Translations under genes and position numbers: made by a program
Assembly: GCA_030278955.1 (NCBI GenBank)
Contig: JAOANR010000009.1
Coordinates: 34,697,504-34,761,503, forward strand
Direction: 5' to 3'
Source of the DNA: Hygrophila difformis
Lineage: Eukaryota > Streptophyta > Magnoliopsida > Lamiales > Acanthaceae
DNA: 64,000 bases
Shown here: one piece after another, positions 31,502-43,149 of the stretch
Position numbering within the stretch: position 1 is the stretch's first letter
Layout of the letters: each line of letters starts with the position of its first letter
The notes under the pieces: generated by a model
Seen by the model: only the letters and a program-made list of their open reading frames with translations
Database searches by the model: none
Told to the model about the DNA's origin: nothing

Positions 31502-34500
31502 TGTAATACCCGGGATTTTTATCGGCATCCAAAGGAATAAAATCTATTTCTTAATCCGTTCAAGGTCGAAATATCTCCGAGAAGAAGAAAATAATTTATC
31601 ACAATAAATTATTGCTCGAAAATGAAACGCCGATAGATTCAAAATTCAAGATGGAATAAAAGAGGGAAAGGAAGCCGAAGATATTCCATAGATTGATTCC
31701 AAAAGAATTGGAATTAAATTCAAGAAGAAAAAGAATTTTAATTCCAAGAACCCGTGAAGTCGGAAATAATTTAACTAGATAAATTATTGCACGGGAGCCA
31801 AAAGACGACGAATTAGAAGCCGACAAATCCGAAACCGACGGACTTAAGATTTCAAACACAAAATCCATTTCAAGTCGAAATAGATTTAAGATGGGAATCA
31901 TGATCCGAGAATGACCCGGAAAAATCGAGCTCGAACTGTAGAAGGATAGAAGTCCTAAAGAGAGGAGGAAAGGACCCGACGAATCGCACGACCCGGTCCG
32001 GACCGCGGTCCAGACCGGATCCGCGCGGTCCCCGCGCGGGGCAGCGCCACCACCGCGCCAACCATGCAGGCTGCGAGAAATTTGCGGCCAAGGAAGGAAA
32101 CTCGATCACCGTCCCGATTTTCCGACCCGTAATGATGGAAACCTGTCTCCTGGCGTTTGGAAAACATCTTGGGGCTATTAGGGGACGAAATCTCAATCCC
32201 AAGGAACCCTAGCAGCCGCCCCACTCCATTCCCACCTCCAAACAAATTTGAAAATTCAATCAAAAGGGAAATTGTGAGTTGTTTCGACGAAAGAACCGAA
32301 CGAGGAGACGTTTGGATGAAGTTTTGACACTCTACAGCCATAGGGTGGTGGTAAGCAATGGTTTTAGTCGTTATTTCATAAGTTATAGTCGACCATAATG
32401 ATTAACACATAGTTTTTCTACCTCGTATTGACAAATCGGGACCGGTGAGAAAGAGACGAGTGGATTGGACGTGTTCACGGACTCCAGAGGCCATCCCGAC
32501 GAAATCTAAGACTTTAGATCTTAGATACTGTAAGTTGATTCTTCTCATAACCGCTTTGGTGCCCTAAAATCGAATGGTATGCAAGTTTTAGTCAACGTAC
32601 GAAAATCTGTCCTAAAAACCCTCCCTACGCGCGTTTTCTGAAATCCGACTTTTAAACCTTTTTTGAGCATTCAAACGGAGAAACTTAAAACTACAAAATT
32701 TTTCCTAATGTTTTATAGTATATTGTGTCAAATTTTCAAACATTTTCGTCGACGTTTGTTCCGTCAAATCGAATCTGGTATACTCTGCGTTTTCGTTTAA
32801 AACCGAATCTGTTGACAGTTTTGCGTGTTCAATTTCCTTGACGTTTTTCTTAAGGATTCTTTCAAAACTAACCTTTGGTGTAAACATAAAAGTTGTAGAT
32901 AATTGTTTTGAGAAGGTGTGGTTAAAATTTCGTGAATTTTGGTTAAGTTTGTGTCGTCAAAATCGATCTCAACAGTCTGCGTTTGAAATAACATTCTGAC
33001 AGAATATGTAGGCAAACTTGATGGGCATGTTTCTACCATTTCTAGTCCGAACTAATCTTTGCAATGTAAACAAAAGTTGTAGATAAAAATCTCTAGAGTG
33101 TGTCTGTAAAATCTCGTAAATTTTCGTTAGCATTTGGACTTCCGAACGCGACCTGAATATTCTGTGCTTTAAAAAGAAATTAAGAACAGATTTCCTAACT
33201 GAACTTGATGCGCGGATCTGATCTGATCCGGAGTGTTTCCGGACAAAATACCTCTAATAGAACTTGTTCATTTTTGTGTCATTTACATGCCTGTAAAATT
33301 TCATAATTTTCGGAGTTCGTTTACTAGGTCGGAAACATGTTTTAAAAACAGTGCGCTGTTACCGGAAAGTTGGCAGATTATACTTTTTAAGAAGATCGTA
33401 AAATTTAACTTGGTTCCTTACCTGATTTCGAGAAACCTAAAACACGAAAGTTGCTCGTTAGGGTGTCGTTGGTACACTGAGTAAATTTCATAGTGATCGC
33501 CTTAAGAATGAATTTTTGAAACCAAAAGGCGTAATCTGCGACGTGTGCGTTTATCAAACCTTGAGAATTATGGGGAAACTTTCCTTGCGACACTTTCAAC
33601 AATTTTGAAAACATTGTGATTTATGATTGAGTTGGATACTATGAAACATTGATTATATGGCTTGTGGACATAAGAGCCCAAGCGTACGACTAGCGGACAT
33701 AAGAGCCCTAGTGAAACATTGATTATGTGGCTTGTGGACATAAGAGCCCAAGCGTATGACTAGCGGACATAAGAGCCCTAGTGAAATATTGACCATGAGG
33801 CTTGTGGACATAAGAGCCCTAGCGAATGGTGATTTGTATGGCTAATGGACATAAGGGCCCTAGTGAATTTTGGTTTGTGAGACTTGTGGACATAAGTGCC
33901 CAAGTGGAATACGGTGATCTCAATCATATTGAAACAACAATAGAAGAATGAAACATTAGATGTGCGAGAACATATACCTTATCCCATGATTTTTAAAACC
34001 CTTTTTGGCTTAAAATAAATTCCTTTTTGCTAATTCCTAAAAATTTATATCCTTAGTATTTGTGTACGTCTCTTTACGTTTAGAATCATGCCTTTAAATC
34101 CTTATTGTCAATATTGTCAAAATACATTTTCATATTATAAAATGTGCATGAGTAAAAAGGTGAATTTTTATTAAGTACATTTAAAACCCATTATTGTTAT
34201 GTTAAGAATTAACTTACTCAGTATTTTATATACTGATAAAACCCGTTGTTTTATTTTTCTTTTACAGAGTATGAAGAAATGGCATGAGCATGCACGCATA
34301 TTGGGGCTCGGGAATTAAATTAGAAATTGTGAATGTTGTATTTTGTTAGACTTAAATTACCCACTGCGTTTTGGCCATGTCGGCCCATATTTAAATTTTC
34401 CGCTGCGACTTATTTGAATTATACCATGTTATTTTAAAGTAAATCCTTTTGGGCTTGTTTTTAAATTATTTTTGAAATACCTTTAGCCTTGCATCTCTCA

Positions 34501-34583
34501 AGCGAGCTCGAATGAACTCGTGTCTTGCTTGGGAGGTGTGGCGGTGGCATCCCGGCCTGGGTTATCAAATCCGGGGTGTTACA
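31502..34583 (+). repeat. 3' LTR of E2
   Basis: 3082 bp, complete, few differences from the 5' LTR by eye. Donor-like GTAAGT is at 32530-32535 and the acceptor-like TTTTACAG ends at 34267. Followed by TSD CATTG. Confidence 0.95.
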
Positions 34584-35636
34584 CATTGCTTTCAGGGCCG
34601 CGAAGTCCATGGGAATGAGAGTACAAGCCCTGTGAAGAGAAAGATTAGTAAGAGTCTCAACAGAAACATCCGAAATCAAACCTAAATTAATGGATAGCTG
34701 TGTAATATATGTCCCATGTATAAGATTTCTTCCCTTTGTCGGCAACACTTTGGCAAAAGCGATCGGCTAGCCAAAAAGCGAGATTAATGTGGTGGCCCTT
34801 GCACATGCCCCACAACATTAAGAGCTCAGCCTTACCCACCAAATTCGCTCCGTCCTTATTGCCAAAAATGGAGAAGGCAATGTATTTGTGCATGAGCCTT
34901 AAAATCGGCGATCGGATTTGACTTGAGCGAGTCCTACGGGGATTATAACCCATAGGAATCCCAGTATGCCCAATTACATGATTCCAAAAATCAACAATAT
35001 AGTAAGTAAACAGATCTGGAAAATCACATACACTACCTAAATATGATGCACTACTAACGCCTGCCTGTGAAATAACGCCCAATGCAACATTAAACTCAGT
35101 TGAAAAAAATGAAATATTTTCCCCATTAACCGAAAGTTAATAACATTAAGGGTATTGATATCATATGTCTCAGGCAAACGAAAGGCAAATGTAGCATAAA
35201 ATTCATGAGTCAGCTCAGTTATTGCAGGTGCATCAATAGAGGGAAATTTGGTCCAACCAACATTAGAGAGATACCGGTTTACCTCATCAACAATGTGCAG
35301 TTTCTCTAAAGTGGGTTGATGAAAGATTTTACCCGGTATGATTTTCCTACCATCACTTAAACTTTCGACACATTGAGCTTCATGAACAGGATTATCAAAC
35401 TCTAGATGTCCCCCAACTGTAGATGAATCAGCAAGTTGAGTAGCACTACGTCTTGACCTAAGCCCATCGGATGAGGTAGATGGTGCGCTAATGCCAATAC
35501 GTAACTCGGTAACCTCCTTTGGAATTTGTTTCCCTTTGCCTGTGCTCTTTTTGGTAATCCCTTTAGGCTTTGGGACTTGGGGGCCCTTCCTAGACGGAGG
35601 TGGCATAGATGGAACACGAGTGCGTACCATAATACC

Positions 35637-36296
35637 TGAAAAGTAATACCAACAAAAACAAGCAACACCAAGACAACAGAGTATGCCCAATTCACAACCA
35701 CCAATTTAGAAATTTCAATTAAATCATTCTCTATCCTTTAAACACAGAAACATTCAATCCCAACAGTATCAAGTCAGACGACAACACCCAAATCTCCTCT
35801 TCGGTTTCTAAAACCCGACACCAATATCACTCACCAATATTCCTCAACAAAAACCATACACAAACAATCAGTAGTTCGATTGCCCAATCAAGAATGAAAA
35901 CAATTTTTGCCCAGTTCCAGAAATTGCTAAAGATCAAAACACCAAGCCTGTAATCAGAAAATGAGAAGAGGGGAAAAGCTATCCCTTACCAACACCCAGC
36001 GAGCAGTAGCCGCTTTGAGAGTGGATATCGCCGGAAGAGAGGTGAACAGCGGCGGCGACGGCAAAGAGCAGCGGTAGAGGTTGGTGGTGAAGGCGCTCGA
36101 CAGGAGGGGTTGAGACGGACTGGGATGGGGCTACGGGAAACGGAGAGGAGGCGAGATGGTGAGGCAGCGGCGTCGGTGGAGTCGTGACGGCGAAGGGGCG
36201 GCGGCGCTGCTCTCGGCGAGAGGGAGAGGGTGGAGAAGGGCGGCGGACAGAGGTGCGAACAGGATGAGGGAAGTAGTGGCGGCGAGAGAGAGATGG

Positions 36297-36358
<62 letters not shown>

Positions 36359-36981
36359 GGAGGGGCGGTGGCGTCGCCGGCGCAGCGGCGGCGTAATGGT
36401 GGCGGCTGGTGGATGGCAAAGAGAGGTGGAGAGAGTGGTCGTGTGGTCGGCTGCTGTGTAATGAGAAGGAGGGAGAGGAGTAATTTTTATGCTTAGGGTA
36501 GAATTTTGAATGTAGGGTAAAATTAGGGCAAATGGGTGAAATTGGAGTGAGGGCCCAATTTTGATCAGTTGGCAGCATTCCTTCCCTTCTTTAGGCATGG
36601 TCATGACCAAGACTCCCTTTGTTTGCTGGAAATTGAGTCCCCATTTTGCATAAAAGCCGTCCACCATTTGCACCTTGAGCATGGTAATGACTAAGTGCTC
36701 TCTAACTTGCTGGAATTCAACTTTTTCTTGCCTTCAAATCAGTCCATTATATATACCTTAGTCATGGTCATGACTGAGCTCACTGTGGCAATCTGAACTC
36801 TTTCTTCTTCCTCCCAAAAAAATTGATTCACCTATGCACAAAAACACAGTACAAATTATTCAAGTTAAAAACATCACACTAAAATAAAATAAAAACACAC
36901 GAAATATCAATAAAAAGCTTGGGTTGCCTCCCAAGAAGCGTTTTTCTTTATAATCTTTGGCTAGACTTTCTTCTCAATTCA
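35637..36981 (-). other. Non-coding stretch between integrase fragment and post-integrase ORF, copy 1
   Basis: On the minus strand this would be upstream of the splice acceptor at 35636, so probably intron/leader of the ancestral element. It contains a (GA)n tract and GC-rich GGCGGCGGC sequence. Short ORFs here are serine/leucine repeats made by the GA tract. The point matching the E3 insertion site of copy 2 is GTGGT at 36084-36088, uninterrupted here. Confidence 0.6.
36300..36354. repeat. (GA)n microsatellite, copy 1
   Basis: About 27 GA units; the counterpart in copy 2 is at 56952-56998. Confidence 0.95.
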
Positions 36982-37459
36982 TCACCAATTCCCAAAATTG
37001 GCATCTACAAGAGACACCATTTCCACATTCTCATTAGAAAATCCCTCATAGTACGGCTTGAGTCGATGCCCATTGACTACAAACTTTTTCTCCGTCTTCA
37101 AACTTTGGATTTCAACTGCACCATAAGTAAAGATTTTAGTAATCACAAATGGTCCAATCCATCTAGAACATAACAGGAAAAAGCTTGAGCCTTGAGTTAT
37201 ATAGGAGGACTTTTTGCCCAATCTCAAAAGATTTTCGAGATATTTGTTGATCATGAAAAGCTTTATTTTTCTCTTTGTAAATGAATGCACTCTCATAAGC
37301 CTCATTTCGAATTTCCTCCAACTCTTGAAGTTGCAACTTGCCATGGAGCCTTGCTTCTTTTAATTTTATGTTACACTTCTTCACTGCCCAATATGCCTTG
37401 TGATGAAACTCCACAGGTAGATGACATGGCTTCCCAAACACCAATCGGAATGGTAACAT
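36982..37459 (-). pseudogene. Athila-type integrase C-terminal fragment X, copy 1, frameshifted
   Basis: It starts [20 protein letters not shown] and continues [27 protein letters not shown], then WIGPFVITKIFTYGAVEIQ in another frame. About 5 bases are missing near 37170 compared with copy 2, where the segment reads through. It begins abruptly next to an LTR-like segment at 37460, so the catalytic core is absent. Confidence 0.8.
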
Positions 37460-39006
37460 CCTGAAACTTTTGACAATTTCCCACTATAGGAGTATTTTCT
37501 GAAAAATAAAAATAACAATCCCAGTTTGATTTTATTTAATGAAATCAATTTAGGAAGATGGAGTTGGGATTAGGGATATATTTATAGGTTGTCACGTTTT
37601 TATATACTCATGTAGGAAACTGTGGCCCGAAAGCGCACGGTGTCAAAAATTGCAGTAATTTATAGTAAGACCGGATCGTTCACTGGAGGATGTGCGATAG
37701 AAGCAGGACCCACGTCATTTTACTAAATTTTCCACTCGTATTGCTCTAATCAGTTTTTGGAGTTGGACTAACAACTACATGACTGAATTTAGTCTAAACT
37801 ATGAAAACAATTAAATGAAGCAGATAAAATTATTCTAAAAAGCGAATTAAATTATTCTAAGAAGACAATGAAATTATTCTTAGAAAGCGGTTAAAATTAT
37901 TTTAAGCTATCTAGAAAGCAGATTTAAATGAGACAGAAGGGACAGGGAGAAAAGAATGAAAATTGGACAAGATTCAGATGAAGCACAATTAAACTTCCAT
38001 TTTAATACACAGATCTTTGTTTGGGATAATCCTTTCAGTTAACCAATTCTCATGCTCCTATACTATGTTCCCTTTAACAGACAGGTACTTACAGTAGAGG
38101 TTTGCATGCTTGAAAGACAGCAAAATCTAAAATACCACAAACTCAAAACTCCCTTTGCAATGCCTTGTAAGAGTGTGTTAGTCATCTGTGGTGGACAAGC
38201 AACACCTGACAAATCATTAGATGAAGTGTCAAGTACTGCTATCATTCCCCCATGTCACGCCCAAAGATTTGAATCGAGCCCTGAACTATTCCATAACTCC
38301 CATTCCTAGTAACAGTTAGAAGATCTAGTGAGACATCCGAGTGACCTCTATAAAAGCGATTAAAAGAAAGCAGTAAAGAAAGTATTTAAAATCCTATCAC
38401 TTGGACGTTTCAAAAGCTTCGTACTGGTAGTAAAAGAAAGCCCCCAGTCAGAATGACCGGACGTGGATAAAGAATTCCCGGATCTCGGTGAACCGCTCGC
38501 AGTGTTCACTTCCTTTCGGGTGGTTATGAGATACGAACTAATGAAACGGACTAATAAATTAGTTCGTTCCGGATGCACTCACTCATGACTCAAAAATAGG
38601 TTTTGGCAGAAGAGGATAGCAGTTAAAAGGAACTTAACCTTATCTTAGAAAATAACCAAGGCCTGAGTGTTGTTCCTCTAGAATTATCTATCACACTGTA
38701 TTTGAATCCAAGTGGATCCCATCTCGATGTAATATCTAATACCAGATTCCCAATGCACAACAATTTTGGAAAATAATAGATGTTTGAAAATCATTCCCTA
38801 AACAGGTACTAAACACTCAATTAAAACACAGATCCTTTCAGTCTAGATGAGACCTAATCGCCGACTCTGCTTCTAATTTCCCAAAATCAACCTCCAGTCG
38901 AATGTGAATTAGCAATAACTGAGGAATTTATCCCTTACTTAGATCTGGATTTTATAAATAAATTTTTGTTGGAAATTTATTGTGAAACATCTGATTTAAA
39001 TCAAGA
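37460..39006 (-). repeat. LTR-like segment (minus sense), copy 1
   Basis: Shared with 58108-59597. Near 37632-37690, GCGCACGGTGTC...AGACCGGATCG...CTGGAGGATG resembles the antisense of an Athila/Tat U5 end, as found at the left end of the E3 LTRs. The right part is lost in the gap. No gene seen. Confidence 0.45.
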
Positions 39007-39506
39007 NNNNNNNNNNNNNNNNNNNNNNNNNNNNNNNNNNNNNNNNNNNNNNNNNNNNNNNNNNNNNNNNNNNNNNNNNNNNNNNNNNNNNNNNNNNNNN
39101 NNNNNNNNNNNNNNNNNNNNNNNNNNNNNNNNNNNNNNNNNNNNNNNNNNNNNNNNNNNNNNNNNNNNNNNNNNNNNNNNNNNNNNNNNNNNNNNNNNNN
39201 NNNNNNNNNNNNNNNNNNNNNNNNNNNNNNNNNNNNNNNNNNNNNNNNNNNNNNNNNNNNNNNNNNNNNNNNNNNNNNNNNNNNNNNNNNNNNNNNNNNN
39301 NNNNNNNNNNNNNNNNNNNNNNNNNNNNNNNNNNNNNNNNNNNNNNNNNNNNNNNNNNNNNNNNNNNNNNNNNNNNNNNNNNNNNNNNNNNNNNNNNNNN
39401 NNNNNNNNNNNNNNNNNNNNNNNNNNNNNNNNNNNNNNNNNNNNNNNNNNNNNNNNNNNNNNNNNNNNNNNNNNNNNNNNNNNNNNNNNNNNNNNNNNNN
39501 NNNNNN
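39007..39506. other. Assembly gap, 500 N
   Basis: Placeholder. Copy 2 shows how repeat copy 1 would continue (after 59597), but whether it does so here is unknown. Confidence 0.99.
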
Positions 39507-39595
39507 AAATTGAAATTTTTATAATTTTAATGCTGTTTTTATTGAGTGTAAGCCGGGTCTGCCACTGCTTGGCTTTCTTTCTCCGGATCGAACTG

Positions 39596-40906
39596 TCATA
39601 TGTATTCTTTCAGACGTTGTCCATTCACCAACAGTTTCCCTTTTTCAGTTTGGATCTTGAATGCACCGTTCTCAAATACCTCCAGCACCTCATATGGCCC
39701 TTTCCATCTGGATCTTAGCTTTCCGGGGAACAGCTTCAACCTAGAATTAAACAATAAAACGTTTTGGCCAATATAAAAGTGTTTAGGCTTAATCCGGCGA
39801 TCATGCAACTTCTGGGTCCGCTCTTTATAGATCCGAGAGCTTTCATATGCCTGCGCTCGTATTTCCTCAATTTCATTGAGGTCCAACTTACGCTTGTTCT
39901 GAGCAACTTTCGAATCAAAATTAAGCGTTTTGACGGCCCAGTAAGCTTTATGCTCTAACTCTACGGGCAGATGACAGGCTTTTCCGAAGATAAGCTTGTA
40001 TGGAGACATCCCAATGGGAGTCTTATACGCAGTACGATATGCCCATAGCGTATCATTGAGCTTACGTGCCCAATCCTTACAGGTTATCCCAACTGTGGCT
40101 TCGAGTATATGTTTGATCTCGCGATTTGATACCTCGACTTTACTGCTAGTCTAGGGATGATAAGGTGTGCCTATCTTATGGAGGATTCCATTTTTACTCA
40201 TTAAAGTTTCAAAAGCTTTATTAACAAAGTGTGTTCCTCCATCAGATATTACCACCCTAGCTACGCCAAATCTACTAAAAATGTTGTTCTTGAGGAACTT
40301 GATGACTTGGCTACCATCATTGGTAGGTAATGCGACAACCTCTACCCATTTGGACATGTAATCGAAAGCTACCAAGATATAGTAGTTTCCACCTGACGGT
40401 GGAAACGTTCCCATGAAGTCAATACCCCATACATAAAAAATCTCAAGTGTGAGAATTCCTTTCTGAGGCATCTCATCCCTCTTGGAATTATTTTCCAATC
40501 TTTGGCATCTGTCGCAGGCTTTTGCAAACACCTTGCAGTCCTCATAAATAGTAGGCCAGAAAAATCCACATTCGAGTACCTTGTGGGCAGTTCGAGTGGG
40601 ACCGTGATGACCTCCATATTCAGATTCGTGGCATTTCTTGGTGATTTGGTAAGCCTCAGACTCAGTCACACATCGTCTGATCATCGAGTCAGCACAATGT
40701 TTAAACAAGAAGGGATCTTCCCAGAAGTAGTTCACTACCTCTTTGAAGAATTTTGCCCTTTTGTATTTCTGTTGGAATGGTGGGACTATCCCACATGCTA
40801 AAAAGTTAGCAATGTCAGAAAACCCTGGACACTCTTGGTCATGCAAATGCAGTGCGAACAATTGCTCATCCGGGAACTCTTCATTAACGGCTTTATCATT
40901 TTCTAA
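39596..40906 (-). pseudogene. Integrase of Athila Y
   Basis: From right to left: FALHLHDQECPGFSDIANFL, zinc-binding GGHHGPTRTAH...CDRCQRLE, core GIDFMGTFPPSGGNYYILVAFDYMSKW, VISDGGTHFVNKAF, then HP followed by TAG (40151-40153) where relatives have HPQ. It resumes with SNREIKH-type sequence, [16 protein letters not shown] and a C-terminal segment ending GQRLKEYI at 39596. The Q-to-stop change fits CAG-to-TAG. Confidence 0.85.
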
Positions 40907-42240
40907 TCAAGACAAGTGGTTAGCAGCGCCATTATCTCGACCTCGGCTATCTTTTATTACGATGTCAAACTCTTGCAGCAACAGCACCCACCTGATTAAA
41001 CGAGGTTTTGCGTCTTGCTTGCTGAACAAGTATCTAAGTGCACTGTGGTCAGTGTATACTATAGTCTTTGTACCAATACGATACTGTCTGAACTTGTCAA
41101 ACGCAAAGATTAGAGCATACATCTCTTTTTCTGTAGTGGTGTAGTTTATTTGGACTTCATTCAAGGCATGACTTGCGTAATGAATTACGCAATGTCTCCC
41201 GTCTTTATGTTGCCCTAAAACTGCACCGACTGCAAGACCACTTGCATCACACATCACCTCGAATGGCAGTGACCAATCGGGTGGTTGCACAATTGGAGCA
41301 GAAGCTAACATCGCTTTGAGCGTGTCAAAGGCTTGAACACATGCTTCACTTATTACAAAAGAATTTTCTTTACAAAGAAGGTTAGTGAGCGGCTTGGGAA
41401 TTTTAGAGAAATCCTTAATGAACCTCCGGTAAAAACCGGCATGCCCTAAGAAGCTTCTAACCAATTTAATCGAGTTAGGGAGAGGGAGATTGGAAATGAT
41501 GGAGACTTTGGCCGGATCGACCTCGATGCCTGCACGTGAAATGCGATGACCTAACACTATGCCCTCAGTGACCATAAAATGGCACTTTTCCCAGTTTAAA
41601 ACCAAGTTAGTGTCCTCACATCTCTTTAAAATCTTAGCAAGATTGGTCAAACAATCTTCAAGCGTATCTCCATACACAGAGAAGTCATCCATGAAGACTT
41701 GAATGCATTATTCGATAAATTCAGAGAAAATCGACATCATGCATTGTTGAAAAGTAGCAGGTGCATTGCATAATCCAAAAGGCATGCGCCTATAGGCAAA
41801 AGTGCCATAGGGGCATGTAAAAGTTGTTTTTTCGTGATCCTCACTGGCGATCACTATTTGATTGTATCCTGAATAACCGTCCAAAAAGCAATAAAACTCC
41901 CTCCTCGCCAACCGTTCCAACATTTGATCGATAAAAGGTAAAAGGAAATGGTCCTTGCGAGTGGCCTCGTTCAACTTCCGGTAGTCTATGCAGACTCTCC
42001 ATCCGGTGACCGGCCGTGTGGCAATTTCCTCCCCTTGTTCATTCTTGGTGATGCACATCCCACCCCGCTTTGGAACAACCTGCACAGGACTGACCCATTT
42101 GCTATCAGAAATTGGGTATATAATACCGACATCTAACAGCTTGATCACTTCCTTTCTTACCACTTCTTGCATGGGTGGGTTCAATCTTCGTTGGGGCTAG
42201 CGCGAAGGTTTGAAATTCTCCTCCATTAGAATCCTGTGCA
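40907..42240 (-). pseudogene. RT-RNase H of Athila Y
   Basis: RT motifs: LNPPMQEVVRKEVIKLLDVGIIYPISDSKW, WRVCIDYRKLNEATRKDHF, FYCFLDGYSGYNQI, MPFGLCNAPATFQQCM and the catalytic FMDDFSVYG. RNase H has [38 protein letters not shown] and [12 protein letters not shown]. Stops are at 42197-42199 (TAG; relatives have Gln), 41708-41710 (TAA; Z has Lys) and 40907-40909 (TGA). Otherwise the domains are continuous and better preserved than in Z. Confidence 0.88.
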
Positions 42241-43149
42241 TACAAACAGAAGGGCTTATTCCTTTGATATCAGAAATGGTCCAACCGATTGCACGCACAT
42301 GTTTTTTAAGCACTCCCACCAGAGCATTTTCTTGATCTTGTGTTAGCTTAGCTGACACAATTACCGGTAAAATTTTATGTTCAGCGAGAAACGCATACTT
42401 GAGGTGTTCCGGTAAGACTTTTAGTTCAAGCTCTGGTGGGCATTCCACTGAAGGAAGTAATTTGCGAGAATTAGATGGGGGAAATTCAAATTTACCTTTT
42501 GGATCCTGCATCAGTACAGGATCCGCCTCCTCTTGGCTGGCGTCTTCATGGAATTCGGCGCCGTCAAACTCTTCCAAATCCCCAGTTTCGGGATCGGCGA
42601 AGTGAACAACGCTACAACCTTCGTGCTCCGCGCCTGCAGGCTTCAGTACCTGCTTTGAAAGTCAATCGTTCATCATCATTACAATTCCAGTTTCAGAGTC
42701 TAGCTCTCTCTCATCACTCATAACTATTACATCGTCAAACAAAAACAAGATTTGTCATTTGGGAATTTCTGCAGTTGAGCCATGTCGAAGACGACCTCAT
42801 CTCCGTCCACCCTGAGCGTCACCTTTCCAGATTTGGCGTCGATCAAGGCCCCGCCCGTGGCCAAGAATGGCCTGCCTAAAATGAGAGGCATGTCGGAGTC
42901 CTCTTCGATGTCCAAAATGATGAAGTCCACTGGAAATGGAGTACTGCTAGCTTTGATGATTACATCTTTCAGGATCCCGATTGGCTTTGTAATTGACCTA
43001 TCCGCAGGTTGGAGCCTCATTTTGATAGGCTCCACCACTCCAAGCTTGAGATGTTTAACCATGATTAATGGCATGACGTTGATACTGGAGCCGAGGTCAC
43101 ATAATCCTTGTCCAGCGCTGACTTGGCCAATCCTGATCGGCAGAGTATA
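42200..43149 (-). pseudogene. Protease and linker of Athila Y
   Basis: The protease has GLCDLGSSINVMP (Athila-style DLG in place of DSG) near 43100, LGVVEPIKMRLQPADRSI, and LILGRPFLATGGALIDAKSG near 42870. A TGA lies near 43140. The linker to RT is acidic (EEFDGAEFHEDASQEEADP), then CPPELELKVLPEHLKYAFL. A frameshift or stop near 42660-42720 separates the two parts. Confidence 0.82.

Larger units (their letters stand above)
25976..34583 (+). mobile_element. E2: Tekay-related gag-only LTR retrotransposon (TR-GAG type)
   Basis: 8608 bp including a 500-N placeholder. Flanking TSDs are CATTG (25971-25975 and 34584-34588); the uninterrupted target is present at about 46570-46590. LTRs are about 3.08 kb, TGTAATACCCGG...GGTGTTACA. 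The internal region (29565-31501) holds only an intact gag and a 3' region homologous to that of E1, with no protease, RT, RNase H or integrase. This is the structure described for TR-GAG non-autonomous elements. Confidence 0.92.
25671..35630 (-). pseudogene. Athila ORF-like gene in the post-integrase position, copy 1, split by E2
   Basis: Parts lie at 35630-34584 and 25975-25671, on either side of E2. Starting at the ATG just after a strong splice acceptor (pyrimidine-rich tract and TTTTCAG ending at 35636), it encodes a basic, proline-rich lead (MPPPSRKGPQ). A conserved block follows (HEFYATFAFRLPETYDIN, LRLMHKYIAFSIFGNKDGA, ELLMLWGMCKGHHINLAFW). It resembles plant Athila ORF-1/putative plant transposon proteins (Pfam ATHILA type). 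Position after integrase recalls the env-like ORF of Athila. Damage: a frameshift near 35105, a further one near 34755 shared with copy 2, and the E2 insertion. Function unknown. Confidence 0.7.
24775..39006. repeat. Direct-repeat copy 1 (interrupted by E2)
   Basis: 24775-25975 joined to 34584-39006 corresponds to 45377-48068 joined to 56739-59597. Shared content: LTR-like segment, env-position ORF, (GA)n tract, integrase fragment, second LTR-like segment. The right limit of copy 1 is hidden by the gap at 39007. Identity is high by eye, with scattered substitutions and small indels. Confidence 0.9.

Noticed and set aside
35630..35690. N-terminal hydrophobic stretch MGILCCLGVACFCWYYF as a signal or membrane segment of the post-integrase ORF
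   Set aside because: It coincides with the pyrimidine-rich tract before a splice acceptor, and a good ATG follows; probably intron.
36131..36682. Overlapping ORFs rich in SLSLSL or RERERE
   Set aside because: They are produced by the (GA)n tract and have no conserved content; the same happens at 56747-57325.
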